In this document: positions 15,851 to 25,452 of the stretch, one piece after another
Numbering within the stretch: position 1 is the stretch's first letter
Layout of the letters: each line of letters opens with the position of its first letter
DNA from: an uncultured Roseburia sp.
GTDB taxonomy: Bacteria; Bacillota; Clostridia; Lachnospirales; Lachnospiraceae
DNA length: 64,000 nt
Assembly: GCA_900550935.1 (NCBI GenBank)
Contig: URUD01000001.1
Coordinates: forward strand, 1-64,000
Direction of reading: 5' to 3'
Position numbers and translations under genes: made by a program
Notes under the pieces: model-generated
The model's input: the letters and a program-made list of their open reading frames with translations, nothing else
Database searches by the model: none
Told to the model about the DNA's origin: nothing

Positions 15851-17812
15851 GTGAATTGGGATATGTATGCAACAGAAGCATTTGAAAAGGAATATACCTA
15901 TAGCGGAGATGATTTGGGGGCAGTCTGGAGCAGGGAAAAGACCACATTTAAGCTGTGGGCACCTACGGCAGAGACTGCGGCAGTGAATTTATACCGGGGA
16001 GGCACCAAAGGGGTGGCAGACCGGCTGGAGCAGCTTCCAATGAAGCGGACGGAGCATGGCGTATGGGTGGCAGAAAAGCAGGGAGACTTAAACGGTACCT
16101 ATTATACCTACGAGGTCAAAGTTGAGCAGGAAATCAGAGAGGCATGCGATCCGTATGCACGCACCACTGGCGTAAACGGAGATCGTGCCATGGTATTAAA
16201 CCTTGCCTCAACAGATCCAGAGGGCTGGGAAAAAGATAAAAATCCACATGCCGGCGAAGAAGTGACGGATGCTGTGATCTACGAGCTGCATGTGAGAGAT
16301 CTGTCGATGGACGAGAGCGCGGGCATCCGGCATGCAGGTAAGTTTTTGGGATTGACCGAAACCGGAACAAAGACCGTACATGGTGTTGCGACTGGTCTTG
16401 ACCACATGAAAGATCTGGGCATTACCCATCTGCATCTGCTTCCGTTCTATGATTATGGTTCCGTGGATGAGACGAAACTGGACAAACCGCAGTTTAACTG
16501 GGGCTATGACCCGATCAATTATAATGTGCCGGAGGGTTCTTATGCGACCGATCCATATCACGGAGAGGTGCGTGTAAAGGAGTTAAAACAGACCATACAG
16601 GCACTGCATGAAAACGGGATCAGTGTGGTGATGGATGTGGTTTATAACCATGTGCACAATGCAGAGGAATTTTGCTTTAACAGACTGGTGCCTGGTTATT
16701 TTTCCAGAATAGACAGTAACGGAATTTATTCGAACGGTTCAGCATGTGGAAACGATACAGCATCTGAGCGTTCGATGGTAAGAAAATACATTGTGGATTC
16801 GGTCTGCTACTGGGCGGACGAATACCATCTGGACGGCTTCCGTTTTGATCTGGTCGGACTGATCGACACGGAAACCATAAATGAGATCGTAACCGAAGTA
16901 CATAAAAAGCACCCGGATGTGATATTCTACGGAGAAGGCTGGACACTTGACACGAAAGTGACCAAAAAGGGGTATCACATGGCAACACAGCTTCATTCGC
17001 AGGAAACACCGGGATTTGCTTATTTCAGCGATACGATCCGTGATCTGTTAAAAGGTCATGTATTTTATATGAAAGAACGCGGCTATGTGTCCGGAGCCAA
17101 AGGACTGGAAGAGCAGGTAAAAAAATGCTTTATGGGAATGCCGGACTGGTGTAAGACACCGGTACAGACGATAAACTACGCATCCTGCCATGACAATTTT
17201 ACCCTGATGGACCGGATCGCAGTCGGAAATCCGGGGACGCCAAGAGAAGAGCGGATACGGATGAACAATCTTGCAGCCGTTATTTATATGATGGCACAGG
17301 GTATTCCATTTTTTCAGGCAGGTGAAGAGATGCTGCGCACAAAAGTGGATGCAGAGGGCAATTTTGTGGAAAACAGCTATGCTTCTTCCGATGAAGTAAA
17401 CAGCATCAAATGGAACAATCTTGAAAAAGAAGAATATAAAAAAGTCTATGCGTATTATAAAGGGCTCATCGCATTCCGCAAAGCGCATGGCGCATTACGG
17501 CTTACATCGGCAGAGGATGTGCGGGCACATGTGAAAGTCATCGGGGGACTGGAACCCAATGTAACAGCCTTTGAGATTTCTGGCGGTATCCGGGGAGAGA
17601 GCGCGGAGCGCATCGTCGTGATCTTTAATCCGAACCGCACGAAAACACAGGTAAAACTGCCGGAGGGAAGTTACGAGGTCTGTGTCAATGAAGCATATGC
17701 GGGAGTAAAACCGATTGCAGTCCTTTCAGACGAAGTGGCAGAGATCGCTCCGATTTCGGCAATGGTGTTAGTAAAAGTGGCAAAGGATGAAAAAAAGGCT
17801 GGTATTTTCTGA
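15851..17812 (+). CDS. pulA: Type I pullulanase (GH13)
   Basis: Cytoplasmic debranching enzyme that cuts alpha-1,6 links in pullulan, glycogen or starch-derived dextrins. A CBM48-like N-terminal domain (about 20-110) precedes the GH13 barrel. The type I mark NWGYDP is present, with the family regions DVVYNHVHN, GFRFDLVGLID (nucleophile Asp), EGWTLD (acid Glu) and ASCHDN. There is no signal peptide, so it works on imported dextrins or glycogen. GTG at 15851 is preferred: GGGAG lies seven bases upstream, while upstream TTG codons fall at or before the promoter -10. Length 653 residues is normal. Confidence 0.93.
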   Translation: MNWDMYATEAFEKEYTYSGDDLGAVWSREKTTFKLWAPTAETAAVNLYRGGTKGVADRLEQLPMKRTEHGVWVAEKQGDLNGTYYTYEVKVEQEIREACDPYARTTGVNGDRAMVLNLASTDPEGWEKDKNPHAGEEVTDAVIYELHVRDLSMDESAGIRHAGKFLGLTETGTKTVHGVATGLDHMKDLGITHLHLLPFYDYGSVDETKLDKPQFNWGYDPINYNVPEGSYATDPYHGEVRVKELKQTIQALHENGISVVMDVVYNHVHNAEEFCFNRLVPGYFSRIDSNGIYSNGSACGNDTASERSMVRKYIVDSVCYWADEYHLDGFRFDLVGLIDTETINEIVTEVHKKHPDVIFYGEGWTLDTKVTKKGYHMATQLHSQETPGFAYFSDTIRDLLKGHVFYMKERGYVSGAKGLEEQVKKCFMGMPDWCKTPVQTINYASCHDNFTLMDRIAVGNPGTPREERIRMNNLAAVIYMMAQGIPFFQAGEEMLRTKVDAEGNFVENSYASSDEVNSIKWNNLEKEEYKKVYAYYKGLIAFRKAHGALRLTSAEDVRAHVKVIGGLEPNVTAFEISGGIRGESAERIVVIFNPNRTKTQVKLPEGSYEVCVNEAYAGVKPIAVLSDEVAEIAPISAMVLVKVAKDEKKAGIF

Positions 17813-17855
17813 ATGAGTATGTTATAATCCTAAAATGACTGTGATAGTCGGAGTA

Positions 17856-17902
17856 CGCCCTTTTTTTCCGGGAAACAGGCAGAAGTCCTTGTAGAAAGGG
17901 CG
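17856..17902 (+). promoter_or_regulatory. Hairpin in the trigger factor leader
   Basis: CGCCCTTT at 17856-17863 pairs with AAAGGGCG at 17895-17902. A TATAAT with an extended TG-like element lies just upstream at 17823-17828, so this stem is near the start of a probable tig transcript. No T run follows, so it is not a terminator. Confidence 0.35.
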
Positions 17903-17992
17903 GCAGGCGGCTGTCGAAACGGAAACGTGCATTACATTAGTTCCGGCGCTGCCGGGATGTTTGAATATCATTTAAGGAGGAAACAAGTTATA

Positions 17993-19336
17993 ATGAGTGT
18001 ACAGGTAGAAAATTTAGAAAAGAATATGGCAAAACTCACCATTGAAGTAGCAGCAGAGGAAGTAGAGAAAGCTCTTCAGGCTGCCTATATGAAAGAGAAA
18101 GGTAAAATCAGCATCCCAGGCTTCCGTAAAGGTAAAGTGCCGAGACAGATGATTGAAAAGATGTATGGTCCTGCAGTATTTTATGAAGATGCAGCGAATA
18201 CCCTGATCCAGGATAACTATCCATCAGCAGTAGATGAGAGCGGAATTGATATCGTTTCAAGACCAACCATCGATGTTGTCCAGATTGAAAAAGGAAAATC
18301 TTTCATTTTCACAGCAGAAGTAGCAGTAAGACCAGAAGTAAAACTTGGTAAATACTTAGGCGTACAGGTAACCAAGATCGATACTTCCGTATCTGATGAC
18401 GAAGTAGCAGCAGAGTTAGAGAAAGAAAGAGAGAAAAACGCAAGAACTGTTACTGTAACAGACAGAGCCGTTCAGAACGGAGATACCGCAGTGATCGACT
18501 TCGAGGGATTTGTTGACGGAGTTGCATTTGAGGGCGGAAAAGGCGAGAATCATCCATTAGAGATCGGTTCCCACTCTTTCATTGATACATTCGAAGACCA
18601 GCTTGTTGGTAAGAACGCAGGGGATGAAGTAGATGTAAACGTAACATTCCCAGAGCAGTATCAGGCAGCTGAGTTAGCAGGAAAGCCAGCTTTATTCAAA
18701 GTTAAGATCCACGAAGTAAAAGCAAAAGAACTTCCAGAGTTAAACGACGAGTTCGCACAGGATGCTTCTGAGTTCGATACCTTAGAAGAGTACAAAGCTG
18801 ACTTAAAGAAACGCTTAGAAGAGCAGAAAGAAAACGATGCAAAACGTACCAAAGAGGATGAAGCAATCCAGAAGATCATCGACAAATCTTCTATGGACAT
18901 CCCGGAGGCTATGTTAGATACACAGTGTGAGAACATGATCAATGAGTTTGCACAGAGAATCGCACAGAGTGGACTTTCCATGGAGCAGTACATGCAGTTC
19001 TCAGGACTGACTTTAGATAAATTAAAAGAGCAGGTTCGCCCGGAAGCTGAGACACGCATCAAGAGCAGCCTTGTATTAGAGCAGATCGCAAAAGACGAGA
19101 ACATCGAAGTGACTGATGACGAGATCAATGCAGAAGTTGAGAAGATGGCTGCCGCTTACGGTATGGAAGCTGACAAATTAAAAGAGTACATGGGAGATTC
19201 TGAGAAAGAGTCTATCGCAAGAGATCTCAAAGTAACAAAAGCCGTTGATCTTATCATGGAAAACGTAAAAGAGAGAGCAAAGGCAAAAACAAAGAAAGAA
19301 AAAGAAGCTGAAGCAAAGGAAGCTACAGAGGAATAA
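17993..19336 (+). CDS. tig: Trigger factor
   Basis: Ribosome-bound chaperone and prolyl isomerase that meets nascent proteins. Order: ribosome-binding domain with GFRKGKVPR (about 40-50), FKBP-type isomerase domain (about 150-240; GDTAVIDFEGFVDG), and a long helical C-terminal chaperone domain ending in a Lys/Glu-rich tail. Start ATG at 17993 is chosen because AAGGAGG precedes it and the conserved MSVQVENLEKN begins there. It is followed by clpP, clpX and lon, the usual Firmicutes order for protein quality control. Confidence 0.97.
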   Translation: MSVQVENLEKNMAKLTIEVAAEEVEKALQAAYMKEKGKISIPGFRKGKVPRQMIEKMYGPAVFYEDAANTLIQDNYPSAVDESGIDIVSRPTIDVVQIEKGKSFIFTAEVAVRPEVKLGKYLGVQVTKIDTSVSDDEVAAELEKEREKNARTVTVTDRAVQNGDTAVIDFEGFVDGVAFEGGKGENHPLEIGSHSFIDTFEDQLVGKNAGDEVDVNVTFPEQYQAAELAGKPALFKVKIHEVKAKELPELNDEFAQDASEFDTLEEYKADLKKRLEEQKENDAKRTKEDEAIQKIIDKSSMDIPEAMLDTQCENMINEFAQRIAQSGLSMEQYMQFSGLTLDKLKEQVRPEAETRIKSSLVLEQIAKDENIEVTDDEINAEVEKMAAAYGMEADKLKEYMGDSEKESIARDLKVTKAVDLIMENVKERAKAKTKKEKEAEAKEATEE

Positions 19337-19375
19337 GATACAGATCCATAGCTGTTGCAGGAGTAAGCAATACAC

Positions 19376-19410
19376 ACAGACTGGCTCATATGGGCCGGTC
19401 TGTTTAGGCT
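19376..19410 (+). terminator. Hairpin between tig and clpP
   Basis: ACAGACTGGCTC (19376-19387) pairs with GGGCCGGTCTGT (19392-19403) with two G-T wobbles and a four-base loop, followed by a broken T run. Probably a weak terminator or processing stem between the two genes. Confidence 0.5.
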
Positions 19411-19467
19411 TTTAAGCAATTATAAAATATTTCTAAACAAGAATACGGTAGAATGGAGGATTACATC

Positions 19468-20049
19468 ATGAGTTTAGTACCTTATGTCATTGAACAGACA
19501 AGCAGGGGAGAGCGCAATTACGATATCTACTCCCGTTTATTAAAAGACAGAATCATCTTCCTTGGAGAAGAAGTAAATGAGACCACAGCAAGTCTGGTCG
19601 TTGCCCAGTTACTTTTCTTAGAGTCAGAAGACCCGGGAAAAGACATCCAGTTATATATCAATTCTCCGGGTGGTATGGTAACCGCCGGTATGGCGATTTA
19701 TGACACGATGCAGTATATTAAATGTGATGTGTCCACAATCTGTATCGGTCTTGCTGCCAGCATGGGAGCATTCCTGTTAGCAGGAGGTACCAAAGGAAAA
19801 CGACTTGCACTGCCAAACGCAGAGATCATGATCCACCAGCCGTCTGGCGGAGCAAAAGGTCAGGCAACCGAGATCCAGATCGCGGCAGAAAATATTTTAA
19901 AGACCAAGAAAAAATTAAATGAAATCCTTGCAGCAAACACAGGAAAACCTTATGATGTCGTTGCAGCAGACACCGAGAGAGATTACTATATGTCTGCAGA
20001 GGAAGCAAAAGAATATGGTTTAATTGATAACGTGATTACAAGCAGATAA
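19468..20049 (+). CDS. clpP: ATP-dependent Clp protease proteolytic subunit
   Basis: Serine protease that forms the 14-subunit chamber for ClpX-delivered proteins. The catalytic triad is complete: Ser98 (GLAASMGA), His123 (MIHQPSGG) and Asp172 (ERDYYM). ATG at 19468 starts the conserved MSLVPYVIEQTSRGER and has GGAGG eight bases upstream; the in-frame ATG at 19453 overlaps that site. Length 193 residues is standard. Upstream there is only the tig hairpin; clpX follows after 105 bases with a hairpin at 20090-20114. Confidence 0.98.
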   Translation: MSLVPYVIEQTSRGERNYDIYSRLLKDRIIFLGEEVNETTASLVVAQLLFLESEDPGKDIQLYINSPGGMVTAGMAIYDTMQYIKCDVSTICIGLAASMGAFLLAGGTKGKRLALPNAEIMIHQPSGGAKGQATEIQIAAENILKTKKKLNEILAANTGKPYDVVAADTERDYYMSAEEAKEYGLIDNVITSR

Positions 20050-20154
20050 GCTTTAATCGGTCAATGTATGTGAGGGTACCCAAATATAGAGAGAAGCATC
20101 TTTCTATCCGGATGCCCTCAATGCGTATTAATAAAAAGATGGAGAGCAGAGAAA

Positions 20155-21417
20155 ATGGCAGGAAGAAATGAGGAGAAATACCGCTGTTCCTTTTGCGGAA
20201 AATCTCAGGATCAGGTCAGAAAACTGATCGCCGGACCAAACGGTGCCTATATTTGCGATGAGTGCGTGGATATTTGTGCTGAGATCATAGAAGAAGAGCT
20301 TGAGGGCGAAGAAACAGGAGCAGAGGCAGCTCCGGAAGAAGAACAGATCAACCTTTTAAAACCGGAAGAATTAAAAGCATTTCTGGATGACTATGTCATC
20401 GGACAGGAGCAGGCAAAAAAAGTATTGTCTGTTGCAGTGTATAACCACTATAAGAGGATTATGGCAGGGCCGGACTTAGGAGTAGAGCTTCAGAAGAGCA
20501 ATATCTTAATGTTAGGACCGACTGGATCCGGTAAGACCTTTTTGGCACAGACGCTGGCGCGTGTATTAAATGTACCATTTGCGATCGCAGATGCGACCAC
20601 ACTGACAGAGGCTGGTTATGTAGGTGAAGATGTAGAAAATATTCTGTTAAAGCTGATCCAGGCAGCAGATTATAATATAGAGCGTGCACAGCATGGTATC
20701 ATCTATATCGATGAGATCGATAAGATATCCAAAAAATCCGAGAATGTTTCAATTACCAGAGATGTTTCCGGAGAGGGCGTGCAGCAGGCACTTCTTAAGA
20801 TATTAGAGGGAACTGTAGCATCCGTTCCGCCACAGGGAGGAAGAAAACATCCGCAGCAGGAACTGATCCAGATCGATACCACCAATATCTTATTTATCTG
20901 CGGTGGAGCATTTGATGGATTAGACAAGATCATCGAGACACGTCTTGATCAGAAGAGCATCGGATTCAATGCAGAGGTCAAAGACAGAAATGAATTTAAC
21001 ATCGGAGAGGTGTTCAAACACGTGTTACCGCAGGATTTCGTCAAATTCGGTCTGATTCCGGAGTTTATTGGACGAGTACCGGTAACCGTTTCTCTGGATA
21101 TGCTTGACAGGGATGCACTGATCCGTATTTTACAGGAACCGAAAAACGCACTGGCAAAACAGTACCAGAAATTATTCGAACTCGACGGAGTCGCACTGGA
21201 ATTTGACAAAGAAGCCTTAGAAGCGATCGCAGACAAGGCATTGGAACGCAAGACCGGAGCGAGAGGACTGCGTGCGATCATGGAAGCAGTCACATTGGAT
21301 ATGATGTACCATATCCCGTCCGATGAGAGTATTACAAAATGCCAGATTACGAAGGATCTGGTAGAAGAAAAGCTGACAGTGGAAGGCCAGGAGACTAAAA
21401 AAATAGAGGAAAAATAA
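20155..21417 (+). CDS. clpX: ATP-dependent Clp protease ATP-binding subunit
   Basis: AAA+ unfoldase that feeds ClpP. An N-terminal C4 zinc domain (CSFCGKSQ, then CDECVDIC, about residues 11-42) recognises substrates and adaptors. The AAA+ module has Walker A GPTGSGKT (about 120), Walker B IIYIDEIDK, the pore loop GYVGEDVE and the ClpP-contact loop IGF near 263. The length of 420 residues is normal. The gap from clpP holds a hairpin (ATAGAGAGA with TCTTTCTAT), perhaps an RNA-processing stem. Confidence 0.98.
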   Translation: MAGRNEEKYRCSFCGKSQDQVRKLIAGPNGAYICDECVDICAEIIEEELEGEETGAEAAPEEEQINLLKPEELKAFLDDYVIGQEQAKKVLSVAVYNHYKRIMAGPDLGVELQKSNILMLGPTGSGKTFLAQTLARVLNVPFAIADATTLTEAGYVGEDVENILLKLIQAADYNIERAQHGIIYIDEIDKISKKSENVSITRDVSGEGVQQALLKILEGTVASVPPQGGRKHPQQELIQIDTTNILFICGGAFDGLDKIIETRLDQKSIGFNAEVKDRNEFNIGEVFKHVLPQDFVKFGLIPEFIGRVPVTVSLDMLDRDALIRILQEPKNALAKQYQKLFELDGVALEFDKEALEAIADKALERKTGARGLRAIMEAVTLDMMYHIPSDESITKCQITKDLVEEKLTVEGQETKKIEEK

Positions 21418-21419
21418 CA

Positions 21420-23735
21420 TTGGAAGCAATGGTGAAAAAGATGCCGGCAGTTGCGCTGCGCGGTATGGTAATTTTACCCGGAATGATCGCTCATTTTGAT
21501 GTGAGCCGTGAAAAGTCGATCAAGGCAGTAGAAGCCTGCATGATGGAAGAACAGAAGATCTTTCTTGTGACACAAAAGGATGTGGAACAGGAAGATCCGG
21601 CACAGGAGGATCTGTATCGGATCGGTATCATTGCCGAGGTAAAGCAGGTTATAAAGCTACAGAATAATATTGTCCGTATCTTAGTGGAGGGAAAGGAGCG
21701 TGCAGAACTTAGCTCCTTTTTAGACCATCCCGATTATCTGCTGGCGGAGGTTGTCTGCTTTGACGAAACAGAAGAGGAACTGACTGAGGAAGTTCAGATG
21801 GCGATGGTGCGTGGCATCCAGGAGACATTTGAGCGGTACGGTGCAGTCAATAACCGTCTGGGAAAAGAGTTGCAGCGTCAGGTCAGGGAAAATACGGAAT
21901 TGGAAAAGCTGATGGATCAGCTTGCCAATAATCTGCCGGTTGGTTATGAGGAAAAGCAGAAGATATTGGAAGCCGTGTCTCTGACCGAACGTTATGAAGT
22001 GTTGATGGCACTTCTTTTAAAAGAGATCGAGATCATTGCGATCAAAAACGAATTTCAGGCGAAAGTCAAAGAGCGTGTGGACAAAAACCAGAAAGAATAC
22101 ATCCTGCGGGAACAGATGAAGATCATAAGAGAGGAACTCGGCGAAGACAATACCGAGTCCGATGCAGATCATTTTCTGGCAGAATTAAAGCAGTTAAAAG
22201 CCGGCAAAGAAGTCAAAGACAAGATCAGAAAAGAAATCAGCCGGTTTAAAAATATCAGCTCAAGCTCATCGGAGAGTGCGGTAAGCAGGGGCTACATTGA
22301 GACATTGTTAGAATTGCCGTGGGATAAGGCATCAAAGGATAACAAGGATATCAAAAACGCAGAGCGCATTTTAAACGAAGACCATTACGGTTTGGAAAAA
22401 GTCAAAGAGCGTATGTTAGAGTTCCTTGCTGTGCGCAACCTGACAAAAAAAGGTCAGAGTCCGATCATCTGTCTGGTGGGTCCCCCTGGGACCGGAAAGA
22501 CGAGTATTGCCCGCTCCGTGGCGCGTGCACTGGATAAAAAATACGTCCGCATCAGCCTGGGCGGAGTCCGGGATGAAGCAGAGATCCGGGGACACAGAAA
22601 GACTTATGTGGGTGCAATGCCGGGACGCATCATCAATGGACTGCGGAGTGCCGGAGTGAAAAATCCTCTGCTGCTGCTTGACGAGATCGATAAGATGAGC
22701 AGTGATTACAAAGGGGATACGGCATCTGCATTATTAGAGGTGCTGGATGCAGAGCAGAACAGCAAATTCCGAGATCACTACGTTGAGATACCGGTGGATC
22801 TCTCAGAAGTATTTTTCATTGCGACAGCCAATTCTTTACAGGACATTCCAAGACCGTTGCTTGACCGTATGGAAGTGATCGAGGTCACCAGCTATACGGA
22901 AAATGAAAAGGCACATATCGCAAGGGAACATCTGCTGGGAAAACAGATGGAACGCAATGGCATCAGACCGGATCAGCTTATGGTCAGTAACAAGGCACTG
23001 GCAAAGATCATCCGCGGTTATACCAGAGAAGCCGGTGTGCGTAATCTGGAGCGGAAACTCGGAGAAATTGCCAGAAAAGCGGCACGCGAGATTTATGAAA
23101 ATGATAAGAAACGTGTCAAGATCACGGAACAGAATCTGGAAAAATATCTGGGCAAAGAGAAGTACAGTTTTGACCGGAAAAATGACACAGACGAGATCGG
23201 CATCGTCCGGGGACTGGCATGGACGAGCGTTGGCGGAGATACGTTGGAGATCGAAGTCAATATCATGCCTGGAAAGGGTGAGATCCAGCTGACCGGACAG
23301 CTCGGAGATGTGATGAAAGAGTCTGCACAGGCAGGATTAAGCTATATCCGTTCAGTCAGTGAAGAATATAAGATACCAAAAAAATTCTTCCAGGAAAATG
23401 ATATCCACATCCATATTCCGGAGGGGGCTGTGCCAAAGGATGGACCGTCGGCAGGAATCACGATGGCAACGGCAATGTTGTCTGCCATCACAAAGACACC
23501 GGTACGTGCGGACGTTGCAATGACCGGAGAGATCACGCTGCGTGGCAGGGTACTTCCAATCGGAGGACTGAAAGAGAAAACACTGGCTGCGAAAAACGCA
23601 GGCATTAAGACGGTATGTGTTCCAAAGAAGAATGAAAAGGACATCGAAGAGATCTCTGCCGAGATAAAAAAGGGACTTGAGATCGTCTATGTAGAAAAGC
23701 TGCCGGAAGTATTAAAAGTTGCGTTTGTAAAATAA
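21420..23735 (+). CDS. lon: ATP-dependent protease Lon
   Basis: Single-chain AAA+ protease. An N-terminal substrate domain (about 7-205) starts with VALRGMVILPGM. The ATPase domain has Walker A GPPGTGKTS (about 353) and Walker B LLLLDEIDK. The C-terminal protease domain has the catalytic Ser in PKDGPSAG (about 677) and a Lys about 43 residues later. TTG at 21420, two bases after clpX, has AGAGG at a suitable distance and is the chosen start; ATG at 21429 is an alternative that changes only three residues. Likely co-transcribed with clpX and engB. Confidence 0.97.
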   Translation: MEAMVKKMPAVALRGMVILPGMIAHFDVSREKSIKAVEACMMEEQKIFLVTQKDVEQEDPAQEDLYRIGIIAEVKQVIKLQNNIVRILVEGKERAELSSFLDHPDYLLAEVVCFDETEEELTEEVQMAMVRGIQETFERYGAVNNRLGKELQRQVRENTELEKLMDQLANNLPVGYEEKQKILEAVSLTERYEVLMALLLKEIEIIAIKNEFQAKVKERVDKNQKEYILREQMKIIREELGEDNTESDADHFLAELKQLKAGKEVKDKIRKEISRFKNISSSSSESAVSRGYIETLLELPWDKASKDNKDIKNAERILNEDHYGLEKVKERMLEFLAVRNLTKKGQSPIICLVGPPGTGKTSIARSVARALDKKYVRISLGGVRDEAEIRGHRKTYVGAMPGRIINGLRSAGVKNPLLLLDEIDKMSSDYKGDTASALLEVLDAEQNSKFRDHYVEIPVDLSEVFFIATANSLQDIPRPLLDRMEVIEVTSYTENEKAHIAREHLLGKQMERNGIRPDQLMVSNKALAKIIRGYTREAGVRNLERKLGEIARKAAREIYENDKKRVKITEQNLEKYLGKEKYSFDRKNDTDEIGIVRGLAWTSVGGDTLEIEVNIMPGKGEIQLTGQLGDVMKESAQAGLSYIRSVSEEYKIPKKFFQENDIHIHIPEGAVPKDGPSAGITMATAMLSAITKTPVRADVAMTGEITLRGRVLPIGGLKEKTLAAKNAGIKTVCVPKKNEKDIEEISAEIKKGLEIVYVEKLPEVLKVAFVK

Positions 23736-23749
23736 GAATGAGGAAAACT

Positions 23750-24364
23750 ATGGTTATAAAGAACGTTAATTTGGAAACAGTGTGCGGAATTACCAGTAAA
23801 ATACCGGATAACCTATATCGGGAAGTGGCATTTGCAGGAAAGTCAAATGTTGGAAAATCATCACTGATCAATGCACTGATGAACAGAAAAGCACTGGCGC
23901 GTACTTCTGCACAGCCTGGAAAGACCCAGACGATCAATTTTTACAATATCAATGATGCAATGTATCTTGTCGATCTTCCGGGATATGGATATGCAAAAGC
24001 CTCGGAGGAGGTAAAGGCAAAGTGGGGAAAGATGATCGAAAATTATCTTCACACATCCAAACAGTTAAAAGCAGTATTTTTGTTAATTGATATTCGACAT
24101 GCACCCTCAAACAATGATAAAATGATGTATGAGTGGATGGTATATCAGGGCTTCGCTCCGATTCTGATCGCAACTAAATTAGATAAGATCAAGAGAAGCC
24201 AGATACAAAAACAGATAAAACTGATCCGGGAAGGACTAAACGTACAACCGGGTACGACCATCATTCCTTTTTCCGCAGAAACCAAACAGGGCAGGGACGA
24301 GATCTGGGAGCTGATCGATTCACTTGTGCTTCCGGGAGAAGAAAGTCCGTTGGAAGAAGAATAA
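23750..24364 (+). CDS. ysxC: Ribosome biogenesis GTP-binding protein EngB/YsxC
   Basis: Small essential GTPase for large-subunit assembly. GTP-binding motifs are present in order: AGKSNVGKSS (G1), the Thr region after QPGKTQTINFY (G2), DLPGYGYAKAS (G3), TKLDK (G4) and FSAETKQG (G5). I chose ATG at 23750, with GAGG six bases upstream, over ATG 23738, which overlaps that site. The lon-engB order is typical of Firmicutes. Confidence 0.97.
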   Translation: MVIKNVNLETVCGITSKIPDNLYREVAFAGKSNVGKSSLINALMNRKALARTSAQPGKTQTINFYNINDAMYLVDLPGYGYAKASEEVKAKWGKMIENYLHTSKQLKAVFLLIDIRHAPSNNDKMMYEWMVYQGFAPILIATKLDKIKRSQIQKQIKLIREGLNVQPGTTIIPFSAETKQGRDEIWELIDSLVLPGEESPLEEE

Positions 24365-24484
24365 AACCTTAGCGGTTTTGATACAGCTTTGCCATTGCGC
24401 AGGGGATAAGACGTGCTACAATAAGAGAAGGTCTTCTGTGCGAGAGAAAGCATAATCCCATAAACAGAAAGGTCTGGTAAGAGT

Positions 24485-25417
24485 ATGAAGAAGAAAAAAA
24501 TCGTAATTGCACTTGGACATGAGGCACTCGGCACAACATTGCCGGAACAGAAAGAAGCAACAAAGCGTACTGCAAAGGCGGTCGCAGATTTTATCCGTGA
24601 GGATTATCAGGTTGTGATTACCCACAGCAATGGTCCGCAGGTGGGCATGATTCACACAGCAATGAATGAATTTTGCAGATTATATCCAGAATATACAGCA
24701 ACACCAATGTCTGTCTGCTCTGCAATGAGCCAGGGATATATCGGTTACGATTTACAGAACGCCATTCGTTCCGAGTTACTGAACAAAGGCATCTACAAGA
24801 CCGTTGCAACGGTTTTGACCCAGGTTGTAGTTGACCCTTATGATGAGGCATTTTATAAGCCGAGCAAGATCATCGGACGTGTAATGACAGAGGAAGAGGC
24901 AGAGGCAGAAGAGAAGAAAGGAAATCACGTTGTGAAAGTAGAAGATGGTTTCCGCCGTATCGTAGCTGCGCCAAAGCCGGTAGACATCGTGGAGATCGAT
25001 GCCATCCGTGCTCTTTCCGATGCAGACCAGATCGTGGTTGCCTGTGGAGGCGGTGGAATCCCGGTATTGGCACAGGATAACCATTTAAAAGGAGCCAGTG
25101 CAGTCATTGAAAAAGACCTTGCTGCAGGAAAACTGGCAGAGCTTTTAGATGCAGATATGCTTGTGATCTTAACAAGCGTGGATAACGTATGTTTAAATTA
25201 TGGTACAGAAGATGAAAAGCCACTGACTACGATGACAGTCTCCGAAGCAAAAGAATATATTGCACAGGGACAGTTTGGTAAGAATGATATGTTGCCGAAG
25301 ATAGAGGCAGCCATTGACTTTATCGGCGATTCAGCAATCAGATCTGTATTGATTACCAAATTAAAGAAAGAAGGGACGAACGTGAGCGGTGGTTTGGGAA
25401 CAATGATTACCAAATAG
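24485..25417 (+). CDS. arcC: Carbamate kinase
   Basis: Makes ATP from carbamoyl phosphate and ADP, releasing ammonia and carbon dioxide. The 310 residues match the family throughout: IVIALGHEALG at the N-terminus, HSNGPQVGMI, the VVACGGGGIPV nucleotide loop, VIEKDLAAGKLAELLDADM and KIEAAIDF. No arginine deiminase or transcarbamylase gene is next to it, so the source of carbamoyl phosphate is elsewhere (for example purine or agmatine breakdown). A possible promoter, TTGCGC and TACAAT 16 bases apart, lies at 24395-24422. It stands next to pyruvate kinase, another ATP-forming step. Confidence 0.95.
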   Translation: MKKKKIVIALGHEALGTTLPEQKEATKRTAKAVADFIREDYQVVITHSNGPQVGMIHTAMNEFCRLYPEYTATPMSVCSAMSQGYIGYDLQNAIRSELLNKGIYKTVATVLTQVVVDPYDEAFYKPSKIIGRVMTEEEAEAEEKKGNHVVKVEDGFRRIVAAPKPVDIVEIDAIRALSDADQIVVACGGGGIPVLAQDNHLKGASAVIEKDLAAGKLAELLDADMLVILTSVDNVCLNYGTEDEKPLTTMTVSEAKEYIAQGQFGKNDMLPKIEAAIDFIGDSAIRSVLITKLKKEGTNVSGGLGTMITK

Positions 25418-25452
25418 ACTTGCTGGAAGAAAATATGAGGGAAGAAAAAGAC

